Of a stretch of DNA of 64,000 bases, positions 24,822 to 36,051 are shown piece by piece; the first letter of the stretch is position 1; each line of letters begins with the position of its first letter. The notes below the pieces were generated by a model. That model had not been told where the DNA came from, ran no database searches, and was given only the letters and a program-made list of their open reading frames with translations. Origin of the DNA: Synechocystis sp. PCC 6714. Its GTDB lineage: Bacteria; Cyanobacteriota; Cyanobacteriia; Cyanobacteriales; Microcystaceae. The stretch lies in the NCBI RefSeq assembly GCF_000478825.2, contig NZ_CP007542.1:1116001-1180000 (forward strand), written 5' to 3'. Made by a program: the position numbers and the translations under genes.

Positions 24822-26798
24822 TTACTGTTTGGTCAAACGGGTTAATACCGCATTAGAACGTTCAATAAAGCCCTTCATGCCCTCCGCATCAAAACCTTTT
24901 TGGGCCATTAATGCCAGGTCATAAACGTGTTGACAAAGGGATTTAGCCAATTCCGCTGAGGGGGATTCCCCGCTGCCCGTGACAATACTGCCTTGGCTGA
25001 GGGAAAGAATATTTTGAATCAGGGGATGGTTAGTGTTAATGGCTAACACATGTTGTTCTGGGAAAGCCATTGCCTGCTGTTGCATCATGGCGGTCATTTC
25101 CTGGAGGCGACGCATGGCTTCCGGTAGGAGCACCATGGCTGGAGGTGTGGACTGGGGATCGTCGGATTTAAGGGATTGGGTTTTAATGTTTATGTTGGGA
25201 TTATTCAAAGCCTTTTCAAAGATTTCTTTGATTTGCTCACTGCGGGATTTGTTGGTGGTGGGGTCCACAATGTCACTGGCTTTGTCTTCTTCAATCAAAC
25301 TTTGGTCCAGTTCCGAATCCACCCGGGAAAATTTGACGTCACTGTACTCTTTTTCCAAGAAGGGAATGAAGTAATTAGTGTCAATGAAGGAATCCATAAA
25401 CAGGACTTCAATGCCCTGGTTCTTATACAGTTCCACATAGGTAGCTTGGGTGGCTTGATCGGTGCAATAGAAAACCCGATTTTCGTGGCGTTCTTTATTG
25501 CGCTCTAGATAACGTTTTAGGCTGGTGTAACCTTCTTTTTCGTAAGGATTCACCCCGTCAGTCTGGTTGGTTTCAGCCCAGGCGTCGCCATCTTCGGTCA
25601 GAACTTCTACTTTTGGTTCCGCACTTTCCGCCTTAGCTTTATAGGTGGTGCGGTAGAGCAATAAATCCTCCACTTGTTGTTTGAATTTATCTTCCCGTAG
25701 GGAACCAAATTTGACAAAAGTACCAATGTCTTCCCAACATTTGAGATATTCCGCCGGATTTTCGTCGTACAAAGATTTGAGGCGATCGCCAACTTTTTTG
25801 GCAATGTAATCGGCAATGCGGCGCACGGTGCGATGGTTGGTGAGGGCACTGCGGGACACATTGAGGGGAATATCAGGACTATCAATGACTCCCCGGAGCG
25901 GCATCAGGAATTCGGGAATAACTTCTTCGCAATGGTCACTGACAAAAACCTGGTTACAGAACAGTTTAATTTGCCCTTTGGATACATCCACATCGGGGCG
26001 TAATTTGGGAAAATAGAGAATACCATTAAGCAGAAATGGGTAATCAGTATTTAAATGTACCCATAGCAGAGGATCTTCCTGAAAAGGATAAAGATAGCGG
26101 TAAAATTCTAAGTAATCTTCTTTGGTTAAATTTTGGGGCGATTCTTTCCAAATGGCCCTTTGTTTATTTAACGTTTCCCCCTCAAAGCGGATAGGCACCG
26201 CCATAAAGTCAGAGTAGGTTTTCACCAGTTGACGGATGCGGCCGGCTTCTAAATATTCTTGCTCATCATCCAACAAAGTTAGGGTTACCGTAGTTCCCAC
26301 CTGTTGGCGATCGGAATCCATCAGTTCAAATTCCGGCGAACCGTCGCAACTCCAATGTACCGCCTGGGCCCCCTCTTGGTAGGAAAGGGTCTCAATTTCC
26401 ACTTTTTTAGCCACCATAAAAGCGGAATAAAAACCCAAACCAAAGTGACCAATCAGATCATTGGCGGACTTTTGAAATTTTTCAATGAACTCCTCCGCAC
26501 TGGAAAAAGCCACCTGGTTGATGTATTTTTTCACCTCGTCGGCGGTCATGCCAATGCCATTATCCGTAATGGAAAGGGTCTTATTCACCTTATCCACCAC
26601 CAGCGTAATTTGGGGATCCGGCACTTCTCCAGAGCCATCACTGGCAAAGGCGGCCATTTTTCGTTTACTAATGGCATCAACAGCATTGGAGATCAATTCC
26701 CGCAGAAAAATTTCATGGTCAGTGTAGAGAGACTTTTTAATAATCGGGAAAATATTCTCGGTGTGGATCGTGATATTGCCTTTTTCGAGTACTGCCAT
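24822..26798 (-). CDS. htpG: Molecular chaperone HtpG (Hsp90)
   Basis: 658 residues, full length. The GHKL ATPase domain is complete: ELISNAVDA, DNGIGMT, GHFGLGFYSAFMVA and GTTVTLTL. The middle domain carries the catalytic Arg region (SRSALTNHRTVRRI) and the C-terminal dimerisation domain is intact. It refolds and protects client proteins, including phycobilisome linkers in cyanobacteria, under heat and oxidative stress. No CIRCE element was seen upstream. Monocistronic. Confidence 0.97.
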   Translation of the reverse strand: MAVLEKGNITIHTENIFPIIKKSLYTDHEIFLRELISNAVDAISKRKMAAFASDGSGEVPDPQITLVVDKVNKTLSITDNGIGMTADEVKKYINQVAFSSAEEFIEKFQKSANDLIGHFGLGFYSAFMVAKKVEIETLSYQEGAQAVHWSCDGSPEFELMDSDRQQVGTTVTLTLLDDEQEYLEAGRIRQLVKTYSDFMAVPIRFEGETLNKQRAIWKESPQNLTKEDYLEFYRYLYPFQEDPLLWVHLNTDYPFLLNGILYFPKLRPDVDVSKGQIKLFCNQVFVSDHCEEVIPEFLMPLRGVIDSPDIPLNVSRSALTNHRTVRRIADYIAKKVGDRLKSLYDENPAEYLKCWEDIGTFVKFGSLREDKFKQQVEDLLLYRTTYKAKAESAEPKVEVLTEDGDAWAETNQTDGVNPYEKEGYTSLKRYLERNKERHENRVFYCTDQATQATYVELYKNQGIEVLFMDSFIDTNYFIPFLEKEYSDVKFSRVDSELDQSLIEEDKASDIVDPTTNKSRSEQIKEIFEKALNNPNINIKTQSLKSDDPQSTPPAMVLLPEAMRRLQEMTAMMQQQAMAFPEQHVLAINTNHPLIQNILSLSQGSIVTGSGESPSAELAKSLCQHVYDLALMAQKGFDAEGMKGFIERSNAVLTRLTKQ

Positions 26799-27065
26799 AG
26801 GTCTTTAAAATGTGATGACCCCACCATCATACGAAGCCGGAGACAGTTTACTCAGCGGCAGTTCCCGACCTTAGGCATTTCGGTTATCCGTACCAAAAGT
26901 TATCCCGCAACTCAGCACCGAACCACCATGGCGATCGCCATTCCCATTTAGGAAGTTAGAACCCGTTTGCCAGCGGGAATTTCGGCCAAGAGTCCCTTTG
27001 CAGATGTCCCCCTCGGTTCTACACTTGACTTCGAAGTGTGTTGTTGGCAATCGAGAGGTCTGCTT

Positions 27066-28355
27066 GTGAAACGTGTCTTAGCGATTATCCTGGGCGGTGG
27101 GGCCGGGACCCGCCTCTATCCTTTAACCAAACTCAGAGCCAAACCCGCTGTGCCCTTGGCCGGAAAATATCGTCTCATAGATATTCCCGTCAGTAATTGC
27201 ATCAACTCAGAAATCGTTAAAATTTACGTCCTCACCCAGTTTAACTCTGCCTCCCTCAACCGCCACATTAGCCGAGCCTATAATTTTTCTGGGTTTCAGG
27301 AAGGATTTGTGGAAGTCCTCGCCGCCCAACAAACGAAAGATAATCCTGACTGGTTTCAGGGCACGGCCGATGCCGTACGGCAATACCTCTGGTTATTTAG
27401 GGAATGGGACGTAGATGAATACCTCATTCTGTCCGGCGACCATCTCTACCGCATGGACTATGCCCAATTCGTTAAGAGACACCGGGAAACCAACGCCGAC
27501 ATAACCCTTTCCGTTGTGCCCGTGGATGAAAAAAAGGCACCGGAGTTGGGCTTAATGAAAATTGATGCCCAGGGCAGAATTACCGATTTTTCCGAGAAAC
27601 CCCAGGGAGAGGCCCTCCGGGCTATGCAGGTGGACACCAGCGTTTTGGGTCTAAGTGCAGATAAAGCTAAGCTAAATCCCTACATTGCCTCCATGGGCAT
27701 TTACGTCTTCAAAAAAGAAGTGTTGCACAATCTCCTCGAAAAATACGAAGGGGCAACGGACTTCGGCAAAGAAATCATTCCTGACTCGGCCAATGATCAC
27801 AATCTGCAAGCCTATCTCTTCGATGATTACTGGGAAGACATTGGTACCATTGAAGCCTTTTACGAAGCTAATTTAGCCCTTACCAAACAACCGAGTCCCG
27901 ACTTTAGTTTTTATAACGAAAAAGCCCCCATCTATACCAGAGGCCGTTATCTTCCCCCCACCAAAATGTTGAATTCCACCGTGACGGAATCCATGATTGG
28001 GGAAGGTTGCATGATTAAAGAATGTCGCATCCACCACTCGGTTTTAGGCATTCGTAGCCGCATTGAATCCGGTTGCACCATTGAAGACACATTGGTAATG
28101 GGCAATGACTTTTACGAATCTTCATCGGAAAGAGAAGCTCTCAAGACCCGGGGGGAAATTGCTGCTGGCATAGGCTCCGGCACCACTATCCGCCGAGCCA
28201 TCATCGACAAAAATGCTCGCATTGGCAAAAATGTCATGATTGTCAACAAGGAAAATGTCCAGGAAGCTAACCGAGAAGAGCTAGGTTTTTACATTCGCAA
28301 CGGCATTGTAGTGGTAATCAAGAATGTAACGATCGCCGATGGCACGGTAATCTAG
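27066..28355 (+). CDS. glgC: Glucose-1-phosphate adenylyltransferase
   Basis: Makes ADP-glucose, the committed step of glycogen synthesis. From GTG 27066 the product is 429 residues and begins [17 protein letters not shown], the start conserved across cyanobacteria; GTG 27036 would add ten residues (a 439-residue form, as I recall the PCC 6803 annotation). Visible are the ATP loop, [30 protein letters not shown], the glucose-1-P region FSEKP, and a left-handed beta-helix C-terminus ending [10 protein letters not shown]. The 3-phosphoglycerate-binding Lys region near the C-terminus appears intact. Nearly identical to the PCC 6803 enzyme. Confidence 0.95.
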   Translation: MKRVLAIILGGGAGTRLYPLTKLRAKPAVPLAGKYRLIDIPVSNCINSEIVKIYVLTQFNSASLNRHISRAYNFSGFQEGFVEVLAAQQTKDNPDWFQGTADAVRQYLWLFREWDVDEYLILSGDHLYRMDYAQFVKRHRETNADITLSVVPVDEKKAPELGLMKIDAQGRITDFSEKPQGEALRAMQVDTSVLGLSADKAKLNPYIASMGIYVFKKEVLHNLLEKYEGATDFGKEIIPDSANDHNLQAYLFDDYWEDIGTIEAFYEANLALTKQPSPDFSFYNEKAPIYTRGRYLPPTKMLNSTVTESMIGEGCMIKECRIHHSVLGIRSRIESGCTIEDTLVMGNDFYESSSEREALKTRGEIAAGIGSGTTIRRAIIDKNARIGKNVMIVNKENVQEANREELGFYIRNGIVVVIKNVTIADGTVI

Positions 28356-28378
28356 GGTCAGTTCCTTTCCCTAAGCCC

Positions 28379-29239
28379 ATGGCCATGACCGCTCCAGTTA
28401 AAGCAGTGAAATCATTCACCCAAAAATTTGCTCCTTTCCGTTCTCTCCTGAACCAGTTGGACGGACTGGGTATCCTTGCCTGGGGAGTACTAATGATTAA
28501 GTACTCCGTATCTGGGGAGTTGAGATTACTCATCCACCCCAACTATTTTGGCTTGGTGACGGTGACAGGTTTCGTCCTACTATTTTTGGGAGGCTTACGG
28601 TTGTTCCAAACAGGGCGCCGTTGGCTAAAAAGGGCCCGTCGCAGTGGAAGCAGTAACAATAACCAAGACAGCGTTACCCATGTGACAGTTTTACCTCTGG
28701 GTATGGGCACTGCCCTATTGTTGGTTACGGCCCTGATGGGTTTATTCATCACCCCTTCTGTTTTTACCAGCCAGTTAGCAATCCAGCGGGGTATTAGTAC
28801 TACTCTGCCCCCCACCCAAACCCAGATATCCAGTTTTGCGACCCAAATCAAGCCGGAGGAGCGCACCTTAGTGGACTGGGTCCGCACCATCAGCGCCTAT
28901 CCAGAACCAGATGTGTATGCGGGGCAAAAGGTTAATGTGACAGGGTTCGTCGTCCATCCGGACTATTTGCCGGATAATTACATTCTGATTAGCCGCTTTA
29001 TTTTGACCTGCTGTGCAGTGGATGCTTATCCTGTGGCTTTGACTGTAAGGCTAGAAGGTTCCCGTAGTCAGTACCCTCCCGATACCTGGCTCACCATTCA
29101 GGGGCAGATGGAGGCAGCGACTCTACCAAGCTCAGCGGATCAGGGTAGACAGGGGGCAGACAAGCGGCAGGTGGTGGTGGAAGCTCAATTGGTGGAAGTA
29201 GTGCCCACTCCGGCCGATCCCTACAGTTATGCTGATTGA
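28379..29239 (+). CDS. TIGR03943-family (YcgQ-like) putative permease subunit
   Basis: 286 residues. Two or three N-terminal membrane segments (LNQLDGLGILAWGVLMIKYS, LVTVTGFVLLFLGGLRLF, GMGTALLLVTALMGLFI) are followed by a soluble domain with VNVTGFVVHPDYLPDNYILI and SRFILTCCAVDAYPVALTVR. The CCAVDA motif is characteristic of TIGR03943 proteins, which normally sit beside a DUF318 permease and are thought to be its partner. No such permease is adjacent here. It starts 23 nt after glgC. Confidence 0.75.
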   Translation: MAMTAPVKAVKSFTQKFAPFRSLLNQLDGLGILAWGVLMIKYSVSGELRLLIHPNYFGLVTVTGFVLLFLGGLRLFQTGRRWLKRARRSGSSNNNQDSVTHVTVLPLGMGTALLLVTALMGLFITPSVFTSQLAIQRGISTTLPPTQTQISSFATQIKPEERTLVDWVRTISAYPEPDVYAGQKVNVTGFVVHPDYLPDNYILISRFILTCCAVDAYPVALTVRLEGSRSQYPPDTWLTIQGQMEAATLPSSADQGRQGADKRQVVVEAQLVEVVPTPADPYSYAD

Positions 29240-29360
29240 GCCATTAACCAAGGAACCTAATCTTCCCCCAACCCATCGATACAAAAGCGGGCATTCCGTC
29301 AGAAACGATTAGCTATTCGCTAAGATAACTCAGCATTGTTACGCAAATGTGTTGACCAGT

Positions 29361-29810
29361 ATGAAAGGTTTGTCTGGGCTGTTACAGTTTTTCATCGGCT
29401 TTATTTTGGGGGTGACCTTGTTTGTGGGAGGTATTTCCCTAGCTGGTTATTTAGTTTTTAATCGTTTTGCGGCTAATCCGGAAAAGCCGCTATTTCCCGA
29501 AGAACAAAGTCAGCCCCAAGATGGCCAGTCTGTCCCGGAACAATCCGAGTCCCCCCAACCTCCGCCGAAACCTAGTCCGTCTCCCACCGATGAGCTTCCC
29601 CCTGGGGCCTATAAAGCCAAAGTCATTTGGAATGGAGGCTTGAATGTTCGTACCGATCCAGATCGGGAGTCAGAATCCCTCACTACCATTAGCTACAATG
29701 ACGAGGTGGTGGTGTTAGCAACCCAGGGGGAATGGTCTAAGTTAAGGGTACCTGGAGGCACAGAAGGATGGGTGAGATCAGGCAATCTGGAAAAACTACC
29801 AACACCATAG
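29361..29810 (+). CDS. Membrane-anchored SH3b-domain protein
   Basis: 149 residues from ATG 29361; a GTG at 29349 is an alternative. An N-terminal membrane anchor (LLQFFIGFILGVTLFVGGIS) is followed by a Pro/Gln/Ser-rich linker (PPPKPSPSPTDELPP), then one bacterial SH3 domain (NGGLNVRTDPDRESESLTTI, then NDEVVVLATQGEWSKLRV and TEGWVRSGNLE). The domain should face the periplasm and bind peptidoglycan or a partner protein. Linker composition suggests a spacer through the wall. Function not known. Confidence 0.75.
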   Translation: MKGLSGLLQFFIGFILGVTLFVGGISLAGYLVFNRFAANPEKPLFPEEQSQPQDGQSVPEQSESPQPPPKPSPSPTDELPPGAYKAKVIWNGGLNVRTDPDRESESLTTISYNDEVVVLATQGEWSKLRVPGGTEGWVRSGNLEKLPTP

Positions 29811-29887
29811 CTATTCTCAGGGCAAAAACCTTGGTAAGGAGAAATAGTTGATCAATTCCGACCATCAGAACATTTAGGGGCAGGACA

Positions 29888-31066
29888 TTGTATTGCATTG
29901 GTTTAATTAGTGGAACTTCTGTGGATGGTATTGATGCCTGCCTAGTCAAGATCAGCGGGTCTGGATTAGATCTGGAGGTGAAGTTAGTGCAGGGAGAAAC
30001 CTATCCCTACCCAGTGGCATTGCGTCAGGAGATTCTAGCTTTGTGTGCAGGAACTCCCTTTAGCCCGGAGGCGATCACCTTTTTAGATGATGATATTGCC
30101 AAGGAATTTGCCCAGGCAGCCCAAAAAATTCAACAGTCTTTACCCCCGGCGGACTTAATTGGCTCCCATGGCCAAACTATTTTCCACCGTCCCCCTAATC
30201 CAGAGAAGGCTTTTTCCCTCGGTTACAGTTGGCAGTTGGGCCGAGGAGAGGCGATCGCCAATTTGACAGGCATTACCACGGTGAGTAATTTTCGGGCGGC
30301 GGACATCGCGGCCGGGGGCCAGGGTGCTCCTCTAGTTTCCAAAATTGATATTTGTTTGCTAAGCCATCAGTATGAACACCGTTGCGTGCAAAACCTAGGG
30401 GGCATTGGCAATGTCACCTATCTTCCCCCCCGTAGTCAGACAAATTGGCAGACAAAGATTTGTGGTTGGGACACTGGGCCCGCCAACGTGCTAGTAGATC
30501 TGGCTGTGCAAAAATTTACCCAGGGACAAAAAACCTATGATCAGGGCGGGCAATGGGCCGCCCAGGGTATTCCCCACCAAGGATTAGTCGATCACTGGCT
30601 ACAAGAACCGTTTTTCCAGCAACACCCACCTAAGTCCACTGGCCGGGAACTGTTCGGGCCAGAGTACCTAGACCGCTGCTGGCAGCAAGCTCAATCCCAC
30701 GGGCTTAATGAAAAGGATTTCCTGGCTACCCTGACAGAATTTACCGCCCGATCCGTTGTTACCGAATACCAACGGTTTTTGCCCCAACTGCCCGATCGCC
30801 TGTTGCTGTGCGGTGGTGGTGCCCATAATCTTTATTTGCGAGAACGACTACAGTACCATCTCGGTTCCAAAGTGTCGATTCAATCCAGCGATGATGTTGG
30901 TTTAAACAGCGATTTCAAAGAGGCGATTTCCTTTGCGGTGTTGGCCTATTGGCGTTACCAGGACCAGTTTCCGGGAAACTTGCCCGCAGTTACCGGCGCC
31001 GGCCAGGACTGCCTGTTGGGGGATATTCACCCAGCACTGGGGAAACCAAAACCTGGCAATTGTTAG
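29888..31066 (+). CDS. anmK: Anhydro-N-acetylmuramic acid kinase
   Basis: 392 residues. Phosphorylates and hydrolyses 1,6-anhydro-MurNAc to MurNAc-6-P during cell-wall recycling. ASKHA signatures: [17 protein letters not shown] at the N-terminus, [45 protein letters not shown] and LLCGGGAHN. The start is TTG 29888, since no ATG or GTG lies in a suitable place upstream and [11 protein letters not shown] is the family start. It is followed by a terminator and by convergent ssrA. Confidence 0.93.
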   Translation: MYCIGLISGTSVDGIDACLVKISGSGLDLEVKLVQGETYPYPVALRQEILALCAGTPFSPEAITFLDDDIAKEFAQAAQKIQQSLPPADLIGSHGQTIFHRPPNPEKAFSLGYSWQLGRGEAIANLTGITTVSNFRAADIAAGGQGAPLVSKIDICLLSHQYEHRCVQNLGGIGNVTYLPPRSQTNWQTKICGWDTGPANVLVDLAVQKFTQGQKTYDQGGQWAAQGIPHQGLVDHWLQEPFFQQHPPKSTGRELFGPEYLDRCWQQAQSHGLNEKDFLATLTEFTARSVVTEYQRFLPQLPDRLLLCGGGAHNLYLRERLQYHLGSKVSIQSSDDVGLNSDFKEAISFAVLAYWRYQDQFPGNLPAVTGAGQDCLLGDIHPALGKPKPGNC

Positions 31067-31097
31067 AATTCCAGGCCAGGAAATTGTCTTTTTTTAT
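31067..31097 (+). terminator. Terminator of anmK
   Basis: AATTCC and GGAAATT (one bulge) flank AGGCCA, followed by GTCTTTTTTT. It begins at the anmK stop codon. Confidence 0.7.
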
Positions 31098-31105
31098 TTA
31101 GTAAA

Positions 31106-31501
31106 TGGAGCCGAGCAGAATTGAACTGCTGTCCAAACTGGGTATTAACTTTCCGTTCGTTCACAGGTTTAGTCCTTCTAGCCCTAGGACGGGGACCATC
31201 GATTATCCCTGATGGTGGGATGCTCTAGTCTAAGTCTTAATCGTCTGGCTAACTAGAGGAGAGCCAAACAAAGCATCCGTTGGGGTTAACCTCTAATCCT
31301 TAACGGAGTCAGAGAAGAAGTAAACGGTCTTTGACAAGAAAATGTAGCTTTTACAGACTAGGCTGCTACGGCTACCCGTTTGAAGCTGACGATGTTATTC
31401 GCAGTTACTTTCTTTTGAGCCTTTGATTTACGAGAGGAGACTCACTCTCGACCTGCATCACAGAAAAGCTTTCGCCAACCTGTCGAAACCATTGCGGCCC
31501 C
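31106..31501 (-). ncRNA. ssrA: tmRNA (SsrA)
   Basis: The 5' end GGGGCCG (from 31501) pairs with the 3' CGGCTCC, followed by discriminator A at 31106; the CCA is not encoded. The tRNA-like T arm is visible as GGACAGCAGTTCAATTCTGC and a D-arm-like part follows the 5' end. The tag frame (31361-31402) reads ANNIVSFKRVAVAA and ends in TAG at 31358-31360. I recall the PCC 6803 tag as ANNIVSFKRVAIAA, one residue different. It rescues stalled ribosomes and marks products for proteolysis. It lies 63 nt downstream of the NifU-domain gene but has its own promoter. Confidence 0.95.
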
Positions 31502-31517
31502 TTGTTATGCGCTTCCC

Positions 31518-31547
31518 ATTATAAACTACTTCCCTGGGGAACGGCAA
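31518..31547 (-). promoter_or_regulatory. ssrA promoter
   Basis: On the minus strand TTGCCG (31542-31547) and TATAAT (31518-31523) are separated by 18 nt. Initiation would fall around 31510, leaving a short leader removed by RNase P to give the mature end at 31501. Confidence 0.7.
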
Positions 31548-31564
31548 AAGGAGAGTTGGGAAAC

Positions 31565-31795
31565 CTAGAGAACCTGCTCCACTTCCGCAATTTCTGGAAT
31601 CATTTCCCGAAGCTTGCGCTCAATGCCCATTTTTAAGGTCATGGTGGAACTCGGACAGGATCCACAAGCACCCTGCAAACGTACTTTGACAATGGGGCCG
31701 TCTAATTCCACCACCTCCACATTGCCACCGTCGGCCATCAGGTAAGGACGGAGTTCGTCTAACACCGTTTCCACATTATTTAGGGTGAGTTCCAT
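31565..31795 (-). CDS. nfu: NifU C-terminal domain iron-sulphur scaffold (CnfU/NfuA type)
   Basis: 76 residues, a stand-alone NifU C-terminal domain. The cluster ligands are the CxxC in [18 protein letters not shown], preceded by [20 protein letters not shown]. In cyanobacteria this small scaffold (ssl2667 in PCC 6803, from memory) assembles 2Fe-2S or 4Fe-4S clusters for ferredoxin and photosystem I. Cytoplasmic homodimer. It lies directly upstream of ssrA on the same strand. Confidence 0.95.
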   Translation of the reverse strand: MELTLNNVETVLDELRPYLMADGGNVEVVELDGPIVKVRLQGACGSCPSSTMTLKMGIERKLREMIPEIAEVEQVL

Positions 31796-31906
31796 GGCTC
31801 GCTAACCTCAGTTAAAAATTTGACTTTTGACTATGGCTATTATCCTAACGCTAACCCCAGGGCCAAGGTTGGCAAAAATCCCGGGGTCAACGATAGAGAA
31901 AAACAA

Positions 31907-33013
<1,107 letters not shown>

Positions 33014-33034
33014 TTAAATTTTAGCTTTTGGCCT

Positions 33035-33418
33035 ATGCCTGCCCTAATCGATACTGTTAAATCTATTGATGATGAACTTTCCCGTCGTCCCATCGACCTA
33101 GACCCAGCCGGTTACTGGTTGGTGATGTTAGACCGGGAAGCCGGGCTATTGAAAGTGGAACACTACAGCAATGACATTAATGACCAGGGTTTAGCGGTGG
33201 ACCCGGAAACGGGGGAGGTGATTGCCTGCCAAGGGGGGAGAAAAAGATTGCCCACTTTGACGTTAGCTGGTCGCACTGCTAAGGAATTGTGCGTGAAAAT
33301 TTTTGAGGAGTTGGACTCTTGTCCAGTAACTATGCTTAACCATGCAGCTTACCTGGGCCGGGAGTTGATGCGGGCGGAATTGGCTCTAACTGGGGGCGGA
33401 GAATATATTCAGGATTAG
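33035..33418 (+). CDS. DUF4346 family protein (slr0651-like)
   Basis: A 127-residue cyanobacterial conserved protein with no signal or membrane segment. DPAGYWLVMLDREAGLLKVEHY and the C-terminal LNHAAYLGRELMRAELAL match the DUF4346 family as I recall it. It resembles the C-terminal part of some thymidylate-synthase-like or DUF4346 proteins, but no function is established. It is immediately upstream of hisA (68 nt) and divergent from ilvC. Confidence 0.75.
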   Translation: MPALIDTVKSIDDELSRRPIDLDPAGYWLVMLDREAGLLKVEHYSNDINDQGLAVDPETGEVIACQGGRKRLPTLTLAGRTAKELCVKIFEELDSCPVTMLNHAAYLGRELMRAELALTGGGEYIQD

Positions 33419-33486
33419 TTAAAACGTCCTAGACAAGCAAATTTTGTCAACGGCAATCAATAGCAATAAATCTGGAGACTGAAACG

Positions 33487-34257
33487 ATGGAAATTTTACC
33501 GGCGATCGATTTACTAGGGGGCAAGTGTGTCCGTCTCTATCAGGGGGATTATGACCAATCCCAGGTGTACCACGAAGATCCAGTGGAAGTAGCTCGCCAG
33601 TGGCAAGCCCAGGGAGCTAGTCGTTTGCATTTGGTGGACCTCGATGGAGCAAAGGAAGGGAAGCCGGTCAATTTAGAGGCGATCGCCAATATTGTTAAAA
33701 CCCTAACCATTCCTGTACAGGTAGGCGGAGGTTTGAGGGATAGAAACCGGGTTAAACAATTGCTAGATCTGGGGGTGGAGCGAGTCATTCTGGGCACAAT
33801 CGCCGTGGAAAATCCTGACTTAGTCGGGGAATTATGTACGGAGTTTCCTGGTCAAATTGTGGTGGGTATTGATGCCCGCAACGGCAAAGTGGCCACTAGG
33901 GGTTGGCTAGAAACTTCTACGGTGGAAGCGGGGGAACTGGCCCAACGTATGGAAAAACTGGGGGCGGCGGCTATAATCTACACCGATATTCATCGCGACG
34001 GCACAATGCAGGGGCCCAACTTGGAAGCTCTGCGGCAATTAGCCAATCAGTTGACCATTCCGGTAATTGCATCGGGGGGAGTAAGCCAAGTCAAAGATTT
34101 ATTAAATTTACTCAGCCTGGAAAGTTTAGGGGTCAACGGAGTCATTATTGGCAAAGCACTGTACACCGGAGACATTCAGTTGGCAGAAGCAATCCGGGCG
34201 GTGGGTAATGGTCGCTGGCAAGATGTGCCGCCTATGGACTTTCCCCGTTTGGGCTAG
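33487..34257 (+). CDS. hisA: ProFAR isomerase (HisA)
   Basis: 256 residues, a TIM barrel of histidine synthesis that isomerises ProFAR to PRFAR. Catalytic Asp8 lies in [15 protein letters not shown] and the second Asp in [10 protein letters not shown]. Phosphate-binding loops are VGGGLRD and VIASGGVS. The start ATG 33487 follows CTGGAGACTG. Adjacent to the DUF4346 gene, convergent with nadB (23-nt gap). Standard length. Confidence 0.97.
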   Translation: MEILPAIDLLGGKCVRLYQGDYDQSQVYHEDPVEVARQWQAQGASRLHLVDLDGAKEGKPVNLEAIANIVKTLTIPVQVGGGLRDRNRVKQLLDLGVERVILGTIAVENPDLVGELCTEFPGQIVVGIDARNGKVATRGWLETSTVEAGELAQRMEKLGAAAIIYTDIHRDGTMQGPNLEALRQLANQLTIPVIASGGVSQVKDLLNLLSLESLGVNGVIIGKALYTGDIQLAEAIRAVGNGRWQDVPPMDFPRLG

Positions 34258-34280
34258 TTTTTTAGTTCCTTGAAATCAAC

Positions 34281-35945
34281 TTAGTCTTGACTCTGGCTGG
34301 ATTGGAGAAAAACCTTAGTTCCTTCAATGACAGTGTGGTTTTGCCATGTAACTTGGACATCGGGAAAATCTAATCGATAATGTCCCCCCCGGCTTTCCTC
34401 CCGAAACAGGGCACTGGTCAAAATTAAATGGGCTATGTCCAGCAGGTTGTGGGTTTCTGTCCACAGTTGCATGAATTCGTCCAGTCCGGAGCCGTTCAAT
34501 TTAACCTTATGACCCTGGGGCAAATCAGCCAAAAGTTTACTCGTATCGAGTCGTTGCCATTCTGCTCGCCATTGTGCCAATTGGGCGATCGCCATTTGGA
34601 GGGCTTCAGCTTGGCGACAAATACCAGCGGTTTGCCACATCAAACGAGGCAGTTCGCTGCGCCAATGGTTTAGGATGGCTAGGTCATTAGTCGTGTCTAG
34701 CTCAATTTCCATCGGTGTCAATTGATTAATATCTGTGGCATTGGGAGAAATGGATGGTAGGTTCAAATTTCTTAATTGCCTAGCAAAAACGATGCATTCT
34801 AGCAGGGAATTGCTGGCTAGACGATTGGCCCCATGGACCCCCGTGCTGGCCGTTTCCCCCAACGCATACAAGCCCGGAATAGTGGTTTGGCAATTAATAT
34901 CCGTAGTAATGCCCCCCATCCAGTAGTGGGCCGCTGGGGCAACGGGAATTGGTTCGCGAAAAATGTCTACTCCCCATTGCAAACAACGGCGAACAATATT
35001 GGGAAAACGCCTTTGAATGCGCTCCGGCTCAATGGGACTCAGATCTAAAAAAACGGTAGCTTGGGTGGGATCTTTTTCTGTATTGGCCAAATGCTGAAAA
35101 ATTGCTCGACTAACTACGTCCCTAGGAGCTAATTCTCCTTTGGGATGGTAGTCAAACGCAAACCGTTTTCCTCGGCGATCGAGTAGATGGGCCCCTTCCC
35201 CCCGGACTGCTTCACTGATTAAAAAATGGGGCACATCCGGTTTAGTTAAGGCGGTGGGATGAAATTGAAAAAATTCCAAATCCCGCACCTGGGCCCCCGA
35301 TCGCCAAGCTAGGGCAATGCCATCTCCAGTGCTGACTTTGGGATTGGTGGTTTGGGCAAACACTTGACCGCCGCCACCAGTTGCCAATAACACCGCCCGG
35401 GAAAGAAAAGTTTCAATGGTTTGATTAAGAAAAACTTGAATGCCCCGACAATGACCTGTTACGGAATCAATATTCAAAGATAAGGCGATCGCCTGGGAAA
35501 AGATTTCCACATTGGCTCGAGCTTGCACCTGTTCCATCAAAGTTGAAACAATGGCCCTGCCGGTGGTATCCGCCGCATGGAGTACCCTCGGTTGGGAATG
35601 GGCCGCCTCCAACGTTAAAGCCAGATCCTGCCCATGGCGATCAAAGCTAACACCGAACTGCACCAACTCGGCGATCGCCTGGGGAGCATGGTTAACTAAA
35701 AAATCCACCGCTCCGCCATCACATAAACCAGCCCCAGCGGCCAAAGTATCTTCGTAGTGGGCCTGGGGAGAATCCGTCGGAGCAATGGCTGCCGCAATGC
35801 CCCCCTGGGCCCAATCACTGGCCCCTGTCTTTAATTCCGCTTTAGTGACCAGAGCTACACGGTAATGACTAGGCAAACAGAGACAAGCGTAGAGTCCCGC
35901 CGCTCCGGAGCCCACCACCACCACGTCAAAGTGATTTGCCCCCAT
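34281..35945 (-). CDS. nadB: L-aspartate oxidase
   Basis: 554 residues from ATG 35945 (MGANHFDVVVVG), preceded by GGGAG; an upstream TTG at 35960 is less likely. First step of NAD synthesis, oxidising aspartate to iminoaspartate. FAD site VVVVGSGAAGLYACL, the GASDWAQGGIAAA loop, HAADTTGR, and the substrate region HPTAL and GEGAHLLDRRGKRF are all present. The C-terminal helical domain is intact (TAGICRQAEAL). Cytoplasmic flavoprotein. Confidence 0.97.
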   Translation of the reverse strand: MGANHFDVVVVGSGAAGLYACLCLPSHYRVALVTKAELKTGASDWAQGGIAAAIAPTDSPQAHYEDTLAAGAGLCDGGAVDFLVNHAPQAIAELVQFGVSFDRHGQDLALTLEAAHSQPRVLHAADTTGRAIVSTLMEQVQARANVEIFSQAIALSLNIDSVTGHCRGIQVFLNQTIETFLSRAVLLATGGGGQVFAQTTNPKVSTGDGIALAWRSGAQVRDLEFFQFHPTALTKPDVPHFLISEAVRGEGAHLLDRRGKRFAFDYHPKGELAPRDVVSRAIFQHLANTEKDPTQATVFLDLSPIEPERIQRRFPNIVRRCLQWGVDIFREPIPVAPAAHYWMGGITTDINCQTTIPGLYALGETASTGVHGANRLASNSLLECIVFARQLRNLNLPSISPNATDINQLTPMEIELDTTNDLAILNHWRSELPRLMWQTAGICRQAEALQMAIAQLAQWRAEWQRLDTSKLLADLPQGHKVKLNGSGLDEFMQLWTETHNLLDIAHLILTSALFREESRGGHYRLDFPDVQVTWQNHTVIEGTKVFLQSSQSQD

Positions 35946-36051
35946 ATCCCCAACTCCCAAAAGATTGTCTTCCCAGATTAGCGGTTCTGGTCCTGCTTGG
36001 GCCCCTTTGTCTAGATGGAGTTGATGGCCGAAAATTGAAAACTTCCAGGGG

